Below are positions 33,178-40,341 of a stretch of 56,537 nt of DNA, piece by piece (the first letter of the stretch is position 1; each line of letters opens with the position of its first letter). Source of the stretch: a virus. The position numbers and the translations under genes were made by a program. The notes beneath the pieces were generated by a model. The model was not told where the DNA came from and searched no databases. It saw only the letters and a list, made by a program, of their open reading frames with translations. Location: positions 1 to 56,537 of the IMG/VR virus record IMGVR_UViG_3300036806_000389. One strand, 5' to 3'.

Positions 33178-34607
33178 TGTTTTGCGCTCGCCATCTTGAG
33201 CAGCGCTTCCGCCATCGGGTTAGCGCGTCGAGTGAGGGAGTCGTAGGCAGCCGCGAGCGCGTCGACCTCGTCGTCCTGTGGATCGTTCTTGCCGGTGAAG
33301 TGGCAGATCACGCGCACGCAGTCGTCGACCCATGCCGGCGGATTGTCGCCGCCCGGGAGCAACACGTTACCGAGGTTCCACGCCTCAGCGACCGGCTGCG
33401 CTCGCGTGTACTTGTCGGACGACGCTGGCCGCGTCTTGAAGCGCGAACCGATCTTCTTCCGGATGAACTGCTCGCCGCCCTTCTCGGTGCCGCTCGGGTA
33501 CCACCAGATCGGGCCGGGCTCTTTCGTCTCGCGGACGAGCAGCTCGAGGAAGTCGGGCACCTCGCCCTGACGTCTCTCGAAGTGGGTGACGTAGAACTTG
33601 CCGCCGTGGGCGATGATCTTGAACAGCACCGACCAATCGGCGCTCGTCTTGGCCGTGTACGCCAAGTCGATGCCGTAGCCGACGCGGTATCCGACCTTCG
33701 GGAGCTCTGACGGATCGTAGAAGTGGGGCTCGCCGAAGAGCGCGCCGCCGCGCGGGCGCGGTTCGCCCTGGTACAGCGACGCGAATTTGTAGACGTTCGC
33801 GCGACGAATCCGGTCGAGGTACTCGAATCCCCAGACGTCCGGCAGAAGCGGCTGGTCCTCAGCTTCGCCGCTGAGGGCCTTGATGTTCGTGCCGCGCCAT
33901 TCCTCGCGCTTCGAGAACCGGCCAATCGCGTCGTCGGGGTGCCAACGAGCGTGGATCAGGAAAGCGCAGCCGTCAGGCGTGAGGCGCGTGAGGATGTCTT
34001 CGTCGATCGACCGGTAGATCTCTTCGCGCCGCGCCGGGCTCTCCGCGTCTGCGGCGCGACGGAACGGGTCGTCGATGACGATCAGCCTGAAACCGCGGCC
34101 CGTGACTTCGCCACCGATGCCGCGAGCGACGAGGCCGCCGCCCTGCTCGAGCTCCCACTCGTCCTGGCGGTTCGTCTCCCGCGAGAGGGCCAGTCCGCCG
34201 CGGTCCGCGAGCTTCCGGATCGCCCGAGAGTTCTTGTTCGCGAACTTCTGGGTGTGGGTGACGTACGCGACCTCTTCTTCGGGCCACGTCTCGAGATGGG
34301 CCGCGATCGCGTGTCGAAGCGTGAAGGTCTTCCAGTGCCGCACCGGCACCGAGCACCAGTAGAACCGCTGCCCCACGTGCGGGGCGATCGCTGCGTCGAG
34401 CTCGACCGCCAACGGGTCGAGGTGCCTCGGCTCGCGAAGCTGCGGGCTCAGCCGTCGGAAGGTGCCGTAGACGGTTTCAATTGAGCGAGGGCCGCTCGGT
34501 GTCTCCTGGCTTGCCGTCGCCGCGGGACGCTCCTCCCGCTCGGGCTCCGGCAGCGCTCGCGCTATCCGTCTCTCGAGCCTGTCGAGCCTGTCGAGAAATT
34601 CGAGCAT
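33174..34607 (-). CDS. terL: Terminase large subunit
   Basis: The 477-residue protein has ATPase and nuclease domains. Walker B is RLIVIDDPF (Asp179-Asp180). The nuclease acidic residues are Asp314 in YGIDLAY, Asp324 in SADWSVL and the Asp/Glu group in DDEVDALAAA (445-449). The expected Walker A region reads VPVRHWKTFT (87-96): Lys93-Thr94 are present, but the usual Gly before Lys is Trp92. The enzyme packages DNA through the portal and cuts it. The start overlaps the small subunit by 131 bases, and the stop overlaps the portal by ATGA. Confidence 0.85.
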   Translation of the reverse strand: MLEFLDRLDRLERRIARALPEPEREERPAATASQETPSGPRSIETVYGTFRRLSPQLREPRHLDPLAVELDAAIAPHVGQRFYWCSVPVRHWKTFTLRHAIAAHLETWPEEEVAYVTHTQKFANKNSRAIRKLADRGGLALSRETNRQDEWELEQGGGLVARGIGGEVTGRGFRLIVIDDPFRRAADAESPARREEIYRSIDEDILTRLTPDGCAFLIHARWHPDDAIGRFSKREEWRGTNIKALSGEAEDQPLLPDVWGFEYLDRIRRANVYKFASLYQGEPRPRGGALFGEPHFYDPSELPKVGYRVGYGIDLAYTAKTSADWSVLFKIIAHGGKFYVTHFERRQGEVPDFLELLVRETKEPGPIWWYPSGTEKGGEQFIRKKIGSRFKTRPASSDKYTRAQPVAEAWNLGNVLLPGGDNPPAWVDDCVRVICHFTGKNDPQDDEVDALAAAYDSLTRRANPMAEALLKMASAKQ

Positions 34608-34953
34608 CTAGGAGCTTCCAGGACATCGCGACCTCCGAGAGCAGCTTCAGCGCTCCGGCCACCGAGTGAATCGCGTCGGGACTCTTCGGGTCCGCCTGCT
34701 CCCCCGCTTTGCGCAGGAATTCGATGCTCGACTTCAGCGCCCCCGGTATCTCCTCGGCCCACTGAGCTTCGAGGATGGCCTTTTTGGCGCCGACACTGGC
34801 CGCCAGCGTGGTGTCGTCTTCGGGCTCGATGCCCTTCCTCCACCGCTGCAACGTGCGAGAACTTATGCCGTATTTCTGGCATGTCGCCTTGTCGCCAGCG
34901 ACTGTCGCCTCAACGATGATCTTGGCGATCTTCTCGCGCTTCTCGGCTTTCAT
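34477..34953 (-). CDS. terS: Terminase small subunit
   Basis: The N-terminus holds a helix-turn-helix (DKATCQKYGISSRTLQRWRKG, about residues 21-41), as expected for DNA recognition. Helices for oligomerisation follow (AIHSVAGALKLLSEVAMSWK), and then an Ala/Gly-rich tail. It is 158 residues long. It overlaps both the 62-residue gene upstream (ATGA) and terL downstream. The 10-bp repeat array lies about 350 bases upstream and is a candidate binding site. Confidence 0.75.
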   Translation of the reverse strand: MKAEKREKIAKIIVEATVAGDKATCQKYGISSRTLQRWRKGIEPEDDTTLAASVGAKKAILEAQWAEEIPGALKSSIEFLRKAGEQADPKSPDAIHSVAGALKLLSEVAMSWKLLDARISRQARQARETDSASAAGARAGGASRGDGKPGDTERPSLN

Positions 34954-35138
34954 CGGACACCGCGAAGCGAAGCCCGCTCGCCAAGCGTTGCGGTCAGCGG
35001 CGGCCGTTCACGCCGCTCGATGGGCCGTCGCGTTCGGCGCTCGTCCCGGAGTTCCGCGCGCCTCTCGGCGGCGACGTCCACGATTCTGCGTCGGGCCGCT
35101 GCCGCCTTGCCGGCTGTCGCCCGTTTTTCGTTCGTCAT
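34950..35138 (-). CDS. Small basic protein before terS
   Basis: A 62-residue Arg/Ala-rich product begins MTNEKRATAGKAAAARRR; its stop overlaps the terS start by ATGA. It might bind DNA through charge. The AGGAAAC stretch and CCAGG ahead of ATG 35138 can serve as a ribosome binding site. Its composition resembles shadow frames, so it is only moderately supported. Confidence 0.45.
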   Translation of the reverse strand: MTNEKRATAGKAAAARRRIVDVAAERRAELRDERRTRRPIERRERPPLTATLGERASLRGVR

Positions 35139-35241
35139 CGAGGGACCTGGTTTCCTGGACGCATCCTGACGCCGTTCGGCACGTGCGGAACTCGTCGAGG
35201 ATCTGTTCGCGTAGCGACTCGGTGTCGCGTGCTGCCCACAT
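35008..35241 (-). CDS. Possible small gene between repeat array and terS
   Basis: The first 40 residues from ATG 35241 (MWAARDTESLREQILDEF and on) look like real protein. The remainder overlaps the previous entry and becomes Arg/Gly-rich. A TTG start at 35316 inside the repeat array is also open. Either this is a short gene, or its first half joins the overlapping frame by an error or shift. Included at low confidence. Confidence 0.3.
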   Translation of the reverse strand: MWAARDTESLREQILDEFRTCRTASGCVQETRSLDDERKTGDSRQGGSGPTQNRGRRRREARGTPGRAPNATAHRAA

Positions 35242-35300
35242 CTGCCGTCTGAGGGCAGGTTGGAATCGCGCGCCCTTACCCTCTATGAGCTGAAACGGGA

Positions 35301-35380
35301 GGGCTACGATGGGCAATGACGGGCGATCATGGGCTACCGCGGGCTACGATGGGAGACGATGGGCAATGACGGGCGATCAA
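35301..35380. repeat. Eight tandem 10-bp repeats, each beginning GGG
   Basis: Eight consecutive decamers begin GGG at exactly 10-base steps (35301, 35311 and so on to 35371). The consensus is near GGGCTACGAT, with variants GGGCAATGAC and GGGCGATCAT. The order of the first three is repeated among the last four. Period 10 is not a multiple of 3, so it is not made by coding. The array lies upstream of terS and could be the packaging start (pac) or another protein-binding site. Confidence 0.75.
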
Positions 35381-35583
35381 CGCGGTGCGTCTTCGGCGGC
35401 CCTCGGCTGCGTGTAGTAGCCGAAAACGTCCTGATAAACGCTGCGAAGGCGCGCGCGGAGCCGCTCACGATCGACGTACAGGAACGCGCCCTCTTTTTGC
35501 AGGATGCCCGCGCGACTCAAGAGCCCGCGAGCTTCCTTCCACGAGTACTTCGAGGCACGCGCCACGACCCAGACTGGGATCAT
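35377..35583 (-). CDS. Small putative DNA-binding protein
   Basis: From ATG 35583 the product (68 residues) has the pattern of a short winged helix: IPVWVVARASKYSWKEARGL, LSRAGILQKEGAFLYVDRE and LRARLRSVYQDVFG. TTG 35619, overlapping the upstream stop, is an alternative start. Its end lies in the last repeat of the decamer array. It may regulate late genes or bind the array, but this is speculation. Confidence 0.5.
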   Translation of the reverse strand: MIPVWVVARASKYSWKEARGLLSRAGILQKEGAFLYVDRERLRARLRSVYQDVFGYYTQPRAAEDAPR

Positions 35584-35615
35584 GGGCGGCACGCTCGATC
35601 GGCGTCTTCGTTGAT

Positions 35616-36716
35616 TCAAGCGCCGAGCGCCTCAGCGAAGGCCTCACGTGCGGCGCGCAGGAGCTCGACGGATTCCTCGTCGGCATGGGAAACGAGCCAC
35701 GCGTGGAGCTCGTTCGGCGGCTCGGCGCGTTCGACGGCATCCCGCATGACGGCGAGGATCTCGAGCGGCCTGCTCCCTAGCGAGCGGCGGAGCTCCTCGG
35801 GGGCGCTCGCGAGCAGACGAGCGCCGGATGGCGTCCGAGGCCAGAGGACGAAGATCCGCCCGTATGGGTGACCGTGGTCCCAACGGTTGCCGGCGGGCCC
35901 GCGATAGTCATGGAGCGCTCGGGCGAGCGACGGGTCTCGCCGAGAGAACCGTTCGAACGCGTCGAGCACCCCGTCGTCGTGGACGACTCGAGGCCGATCG
36001 GCGGCCTCGAACGATGATGCCGCGGCCGCGTCGCCGGAGAGAGCGCGCCCAGAACTCCCTTCGCGCTCGCTCGCGCCGGCGCTGAACTCCGGCGGCGGCC
36101 CGTGCTTCGTGCTTCCGGTCGACCTCGCCGTGACCGGAATCGTGCACGACGCGCCGTCGCAGAGCGGACAGACGTCCTGCCGATTCTCGTCGAAGACCTC
36201 GGAGCAGCCGCGGCAGCGCGGGCAGCGCGCCGTGGTGAACATCGAGTCCATCACGCCCAGGACGACGTCGCCTGCTCCTCGGCACGTCCTGCATGTCTCG
36301 CCCCGGCGATCCTGGCCGCGGCCGAAGCACTCGTCGCAGGGCGATCGCTGAATGCCCTTCGCGCGCTTCGGAGCCTGGCGCGCGCCGCTCCCTTTGCACA
36401 TCGGGCAAACCGACTCTCGAGCATGGCGGGTGCGCAGATTTTCGCGAGCTATGGGGTCCTTCGAACTGTCGATCTTCCGCTGCCGGCGCTCGAGTTCGGC
36501 GGCGGATACGTCGCGGCAACCCGAGCCGTGGCACTTCGGGCATGGCCTCGTGAAGTTCCGCTCCTCGACGATCCGATCGCACATCGCGTCGTAGTTCGAG
36601 TCGAGCGGGGGCTCGTCGATGTCCCTCTCGAACTCCGCTTCGAGCCGCGCCTCGCACGCGTCGACGTCGTCAACGACCGGATCCGTGACCTCGACTTGAA
36701 CAAATTCGGCCATCAT
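35616..36716 (-). CDS. DnaJ-type zinc-finger protein
   Basis: The product is 366 residues from ATG 36716, after GAAAGGA. Between residues about 55 and 195 there are at least six CxxC motifs, several with the DnaJ CxxCxGxG form: CPKCHGSGCRD, CPMCKGSGARQ, CDECFGRGQ, CRTCRGAGD, CPRCRGCSE, CPLCDGASC. They likely bind three or more zinc ions. There is no J domain. The C-terminal region (about 230-366) is helical, with motif GNRWDHGHPYGRIFVLWPRT. It stands between replication and packaging genes. Role unknown; a DNA-, RNA- or protein-binding function is plausible. Confidence 0.7.
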   Translation of the reverse strand: MMAEFVQVEVTDPVVDDVDACEARLEAEFERDIDEPPLDSNYDAMCDRIVEERNFTRPCPKCHGSGCRDVSAAELERRQRKIDSSKDPIARENLRTRHARESVCPMCKGSGARQAPKRAKGIQRSPCDECFGRGQDRRGETCRTCRGAGDVVLGVMDSMFTTARCPRCRGCSEVFDENRQDVCPLCDGASCTIPVTARSTGSTKHGPPPEFSAGASEREGSSGRALSGDAAAASSFEAADRPRVVHDDGVLDAFERFSRRDPSLARALHDYRGPAGNRWDHGHPYGRIFVLWPRTPSGARLLASAPEELRRSLGSRPLEILAVMRDAVERAEPPNELHAWLVSHADEESVELLRAAREAFAEALGA

Positions 36717-36757
36717 GTCAGGGTTCCTTTCCAGCCGCCCGCGAAGCGCTCGAATGG

Positions 36758-36782
36758 AACCCGCCCACGTGGCGGGTTTTTT
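36758..36782 (+). terminator. Intrinsic terminator on the plus strand
   Basis: AACCCGCC (36758-36765) pairs with GGCGGGTT (36771-36778) over a 5-base loop and is followed by T to 36782. Direction is plus, opposite to the flanking genes. On the minus strand it lacks a T run. It may stop antisense transcription within the operon. Confidence 0.65.
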
Positions 36783-36784
36783 CG

Positions 36785-37120
36785 TTACAGCGGACCCGCG
36801 TCCCAGTCCGTCTCCGATCGCATCTTGCGGCGCCCTTCTCGCACGTCGATTGCGGATCGGCCTGGGAGAGTGAATCGAAAGTTCGGAAGTGCTCTCCTCA
36901 ACCACCCGATCACCCAAGGCATACGGGGATCCGGGGCAAATATCTCCCGTGAGAGCTGTACGACTATCGCTTCCTTGCTCGTGCACTGGCAGATCTTCGA
37001 CACGCCGCACACCGCGCACTTTCGCGGCGCCATGTGCCCCATGCTGCACACCTCCGCGCCGGGCGCGCGCCTCGCGCATTCGCTGCAGATCGGAAACTCG
37101 AAGTTCTTCGTCTTGCTCAC
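36785..37120 (-). CDS. Zinc-ribbon-like hypothetical protein
   Basis: GTG 37120 follows a strong GGGAGG, 4 bases upstream. The 111-residue product has eight Cys in the first 45 residues (FPICSECARRAPGAEVC, RKCAVCGVSKICQC), likely a zinc ribbon. A helical C-terminus with motif MPWVIGWLRRALPNFRF follows. It follows the DnaB helicase gene closely. The upstream extension of the frame is shadow. Confidence 0.65.
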   Translation of the reverse strand: MSKTKNFEFPICSECARRAPGAEVCSMGHMAPRKCAVCGVSKICQCTSKEAIVVQLSREIFAPDPRMPWVIGWLRRALPNFRFTLPGRSAIDVREGRRKMRSETDWDAGPL

Positions 37121-37140
37121 GGCAACCTCCCATCCGTCGG

Positions 37141-38562
37141 CTATCGCCCCTGAAACATCCCCGTCTGTCGTCGCGCGTACGGGTCCGCGTTGCCGAACGC
37201 CATGCTCGGCGCGTGGAACGACAGCGCGACGCTCCCGGCGGGCCCGTTCTTGTGCTTGCCGACGATGACCTCGCACTCCTCGATCTCCGTCGCGTCGTTC
37301 GAATCGCCGCGCTCTGCGCGCTCGTAGTACTTCGGCCGGAACGGGAAGAGGATCCCGTAGGCGTCCTGCTCGATCGCGCCGCTCTCGCGCAAGTCGCGCA
37401 TGATCGGCCGCTTGTCGGGGCGATCGTCCGGCCCCCGGTTGAGCTGCGCGTCGAGGATCAGCGGGCAATCGAATTCGCCGGCCATCCACTGGATCTCCCG
37501 CGACAGCCGCGCGACTTCGCTCTCTCGGTTCTCGCCTTTGCGCGACTGCGCGTCGAGGTGCTGCAGTTGGTCGATCGAGATCAGACCGAGCTGCAGCGAT
37601 CCGCACTGCATGCGCAGCTTCCCGACCGCCCGGCGAATCGCGCTCCGGATCTCACCGATCGTCGGCGCGACCAAGAAGTCGATCGAAAGCGGCAGCTTTC
37701 GCAGCCACTCGGCCTTCGTATACACGCGCTCCCACTGCTTTTCGGTCAAAGCCTGCGCAGCCTCGAGCGCCTTGTACGACACGCGAGCCGTCTGCGCGAT
37801 CTTCCGGAGCGCGAGTTCGCTTCGTTTCTGCTCGGTCGAGATCTCGACGACGAACATCTGCTCTTGCTGGCCGTCGCCGGCGGCGATGTTCGTTCCGATC
37901 TGCCCGGTGAGCGACGTCTTGCCCATGCCCGGGCGCCCCGCGACGATGTACGTCTTCCCGCGTTTGAGGCCGTTCAAGCGACTATCGAGCTCCGTGAATC
38001 CGGTTCGGATTCCGGGCGCCTCCGACTCGTTCCGCCGGCGCGCGTCGAGTTCGGAGAGCGCGTCCGGAACCACGACGGCCATCGTCCCGTTGTCGTCGAC
38101 GCCGACTCGATCCGACGCTGCGGCGTAGACGCCCTCCTCGACGCGCTGTGACCATTCCCACGGGTCGCCGACGTCGCCGTACCCTTCCGCTGCGTGACGC
38201 TGCAGCTCGGCCACCAGTCGCCGCTGGTGCGCCTTGCCGGCGACGGTGCGCGCGTGGTCGGCGAGGTTCGCGGTCGCAGGCGTGGAGTCGATGAGCTGCG
38301 CGAGGTACGGCGTCCCGCCGATCTGGCCGAGCCGGTCGCTGTCTCGAAGCACCGTGGCGACCGCCGTGACGTCGATGCCCTTCCGTTCGCTCTCGAGCCG
38401 CTCGATCGCTTCGAAGATCCGCCGATTGGCGTCGGAGTAAAACGCGCGGGAGTTCAGGATCGGCTGAATGTCGTAGAACCGCTCGGGCCGCTCGAAGATC
38501 GCCGAGAGCACGACGGCTTCGGCGTCGAGGTCGTGGGCTGGAATGCGCACGTTTTCGGTCAT
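37141..38562 (-). CDS. dnaB: Replicative DNA helicase, DnaB family
   Basis: The 473-residue enzyme has the DnaB N-terminal helical domain (AHDLDAEAVVLSAIFERPER, DVTAVATVLRDSDRLGQIGG). Its RecA-like core has Walker A AGRPGMGKTSL (about 208-218), Walker B LGLISIDQLQ, and the QLNRGPDDR loop. It unwinds DNA at the phage fork. The start overlaps the initiator gene as ATGA; the coupling supports joint replication roles. The upstream extension is shadow. Confidence 0.9.
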   Translation of the reverse strand: MTENVRIPAHDLDAEAVVLSAIFERPERFYDIQPILNSRAFYSDANRRIFEAIERLESERKGIDVTAVATVLRDSDRLGQIGGTPYLAQLIDSTPATANLADHARTVAGKAHQRRLVAELQRHAAEGYGDVGDPWEWSQRVEEGVYAAASDRVGVDDNGTMAVVVPDALSELDARRRNESEAPGIRTGFTELDSRLNGLKRGKTYIVAGRPGMGKTSLTGQIGTNIAAGDGQQEQMFVVEISTEQKRSELALRKIAQTARVSYKALEAAQALTEKQWERVYTKAEWLRKLPLSIDFLVAPTIGEIRSAIRRAVGKLRMQCGSLQLGLISIDQLQHLDAQSRKGENRESEVARLSREIQWMAGEFDCPLILDAQLNRGPDDRPDKRPIMRDLRESGAIEQDAYGILFPFRPKYYERAERGDSNDATEIEECEVIVGKHKNGPAGSVALSFHAPSMAFGNADPYARRQTGMFQGR

Positions 38563-39563
38563 CCGATCCCTTCGACGATCTTCGTCGGGTCGACGGCGCC
38601 GGAGATCTTGATTCCGCGCCGGCGGAGCTCTTCGGAGGCTTGCTGCGACTCGAACTCGACCTGCTCGTCGAAGGCTCGCTGGAGTTCGATCTCGCGCTTC
38701 GACCGGGCATCGGCGTCGCTCGGCGCCGGCTTCGACGGACGCCGCTTCGGGTCGTTCCAATCGCGCCGGACCCACTTCGCGACGGCCTGGTTCCACGCGA
38801 CGTTGGTTCGAACGTCCGAGCGATCGGCGGCATAGTGCGTGCGCGCCACCGCAACGATCGCGTCGATCGCCCACAAGGGAATCAGGCTGAGATTGAGCGA
38901 GGCTCTGGTCTCGTGGTCGATCGTCCACCCGGCGTGCATCGGGATCCGTCCGTATTCGTCCGGTTCCGGGGATTGGGTCGATCGCGTCTCCGCCGACGCG
39001 TCTCCGTCTTCGGCTAGGCTAGGCTCAGCTAAGCTAGGCAGAGCTAAGCTAGGAGTGACGTTTTGTGACGTCCGTGATTCCTCGTGACGATTCGTCACGG
39101 TTCGTGACTGATCAGTAACGGTGCGTGATGCAACGTCACGATTTGTGCTCTCTGGAGACTGCTCGTCACGGACAGTCGGCTGCGCCACGGAACTGTCGTC
39201 AGCGTCACGTGGCGTGACGACTCCGTCGCGCCTCCGAGCCCGAAACTCCGCCGCGCGCACCTTGTCGGACCGTCGTGCTGTCTGCCCTTCGAGCCACCGG
39301 GGCCATACCAGCTTCGAGTCCCGGATGATTAGAGTCTTCGTCCGAAGCAGACGATCAAGGCCCACCTCGACCACTCCGCGCGGTAGTCCGGTGACGAGCT
39401 CGATCGCGTCCACCGGAGAGTCGGCGCCAGGGTCGAAGATTCCGGCCCGATCCAGCTCGTAGTGCAGCTCGTGCATCACCGCTCGACCCTCCCACCCGAG
39501 GCGCCGATTGGTCGTGGTTCGCCGCGTGTAAAGTCGCGTGTACGGTTCGTCCTCGAAATCCAT
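38559..39563 (-). CDS. Replication initiator (DnaD/replisome-organiser-like)
   Basis: The 334-residue protein starts with a winged-helix-type domain (LGWEGRAVMHELHYELDRAG, LPRGVVEVGLDRLLRTKTL). A Ser/Thr/Arg-rich linker (about 110-185) includes three PSLAE-like repeats. A C-terminal helical part with WNQAVAKWVRRDWNDP follows. It stands directly upstream of dnaB with an ATGA overlap, like lambda O-P. The linker DNA carries a phased GTGACG repeat array that probably is the origin. A helicase-loading role is inferred. Confidence 0.75.
   Translation of the reverse strand: MDFEDEPYTRLYTRRTTTNRRLGWEGRAVMHELHYELDRAGIFDPGADSPVDAIELVTGLPRGVVEVGLDRLLRTKTLIIRDSKLVWPRWLEGQTARRSDKVRAAEFRARRRDGVVTPRDADDSSVAQPTVRDEQSPESTNRDVASRTVTDQSRTVTNRHEESRTSQNVTPSLALPSLAEPSLAEDGDASAETRSTQSPEPDEYGRIPMHAGWTIDHETRASLNLSLIPLWAIDAIVAVARTHYAADRSDVRTNVAWNQAVAKWVRRDWNDPKRRPSKPAPSDADARSKREIELQRAFDEQVEFESQQASEELRRRGIKISGAVDPTKIVEGIG
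39013..39052. repeat. AGCTAAGCTAGG-type tandem repeats
   Basis: Three copies of a roughly 15-bp unit built on GCTAAGCTAGG encode the PSLAE-like repeats of the initiator. They touch the GTGACG array and are less GC-rich than the surroundings. A role as the opening zone of the origin is possible. Confidence 0.55.
39055..39219. repeat. Helically phased GTGACG/GTCACG boxes (candidate origin)
   Basis: Boxes of GTGACG, GTCACG or close variants recur at about 10-base steps: 39055, 39065, 39074, 39084, 39094, 39104, 39115, 39125, 39135, then 39165, 39204 and 39214. They lie inside the initiator gene, as lambda iterons lie in O. Period 10 and mixed orientation argue for protein binding on one helix face. 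Confidence 0.7.
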
Positions 39564-39770
39564 TCAGCCTTTCGACTCCTCGCGCTTCAGCGCTTCGATC
39601 CCTCTCCGGAGCACCGAGACCTCGACGGCGCGCCGGACGTCCTCTTCGGGCTCTTGGTTGCGCCGCGCGAAGGACTCGACGAGTTGGTCGATCTCGACGG
39701 AAAGAGCGTCAGGGACGGCGATGCACCGCCTCTCGAGGCGGTCTGAGACACGTCGCGCGGGGCGGTTCAC
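39564..39770 (-). CDS. Small ribbon-helix-helix-like protein
   Basis: GTG 39770 overlaps the resolvase stop as GTGA. The 68-residue product has a basic N-terminus (NRPARRVSDRLERR), then a strand and two helices (AVPDALSVEIDQLVESFARR and RRAVEVSVLRRGIEALKRE). These fit a ribbon-helix-helix DNA-binding fold. It is coupled to the initiator gene. Function may be local regulation. Confidence 0.6.
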   Translation of the reverse strand: MNRPARRVSDRLERRCIAVPDALSVEIDQLVESFARRNQEPEEDVRRAVEVSVLRRGIEALKREESKG

Positions 39771-40339
39771 GCTGCTCTCCGGCGCGGGCGCTTCTCTTCC
39801 ACCGGCGGCTCGACCAGGAACGCGAACCCCCCGCGCTCGGCTGCGAGGTAGTTCGCTACCACGAACGCGTCGGCCTCGTCGTTGCTCCACTCGAGTGGCA
39901 TTCGCATTCGCGTGAGAGCCGCCACAACGGCTACCTTCACGTCCCGTCGCGGTAGCTTGCCCAGGATGAGCTTCCGCGCGCTGGACGGCGCAACGACGTC
40001 GGGCACCAGCCCGAGGGCTTGCACGAGCTGGTGCTTTACGACGCCGCCGAGTTCGCCGAGCGCGTGCGCCTGCGCATTGGCCATCGTCCCGCCCCCGGGT
40101 CGCAGCGAGTACTGCTCGATGATCGCGGCTGTGCACGAATGCGTGCGAGCGAAGGCGATGACGTCCGATGCGACGCGGTGGAGGCGCCCTACGCGCAACG
40201 CCTCCTTTGCATCGCGCGGCAGGCTCTCTCCCGCGGTGTAGCGCTGCACCTTGGACCAGTCGCCACCCCAATCGAACGGGAGGGCGACCATGCCGGCGCC
40301 GCGAAGCGACAGATCCAGGCCGAGCGCCACTTCGGTCAT
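39767..40339 (-). CDS. RuvC-like Holliday junction resolvase
   Basis: The 190-residue protein shows the RuvC/RNase H-fold acidic residues: Asp9 in ALGLDLSLRGAG, Glu75 in AAIIEQYSL, and the Asp/Glu group in WSNDEADAFVVANY (154-157). KLPRRDVKVAVVAAL is the helix usually following. The enzyme resolves branched DNA before packaging. It has a basic tail (EEKRPRRRAA). It lies within the replication genes. Confidence 0.8.
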   Translation of the reverse strand: MTEVALGLDLSLRGAGMVALPFDWGGDWSKVQRYTAGESLPRDAKEALRVGRLHRVASDVIAFARTHSCTAAIIEQYSLRPGGGTMANAQAHALGELGGVVKHQLVQALGLVPDVVAPSSARKLILGKLPRRDVKVAVVAALTRMRMPLEWSNDEADAFVVANYLAAERGGFAFLVEPPVEEKRPRRRAA

Positions 40340-40341
40340 CG

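Noticed and set aside
31309-33246. 645-residue plus-strand frame opposite the portal
   Set aside because: Shadow of the portal; Arg/Leu/Val-rich with no motif.
35301-35380. CRISPR array
   Set aside because: Repeats are contiguous 10-mers without spacers and no cas genes are present.
35616-37133. Longer start for the zinc-finger protein
   Set aside because: The extra 139 residues run antisense-like through the terminator hairpin and the next gene; ATG 36716 has a good ribosome binding site.
39564-39770. Antitoxin of a toxin-antitoxin pair
   Set aside because: Ribbon-helix-helix pattern is present, but no toxin-like partner; neighbours are replication genes.
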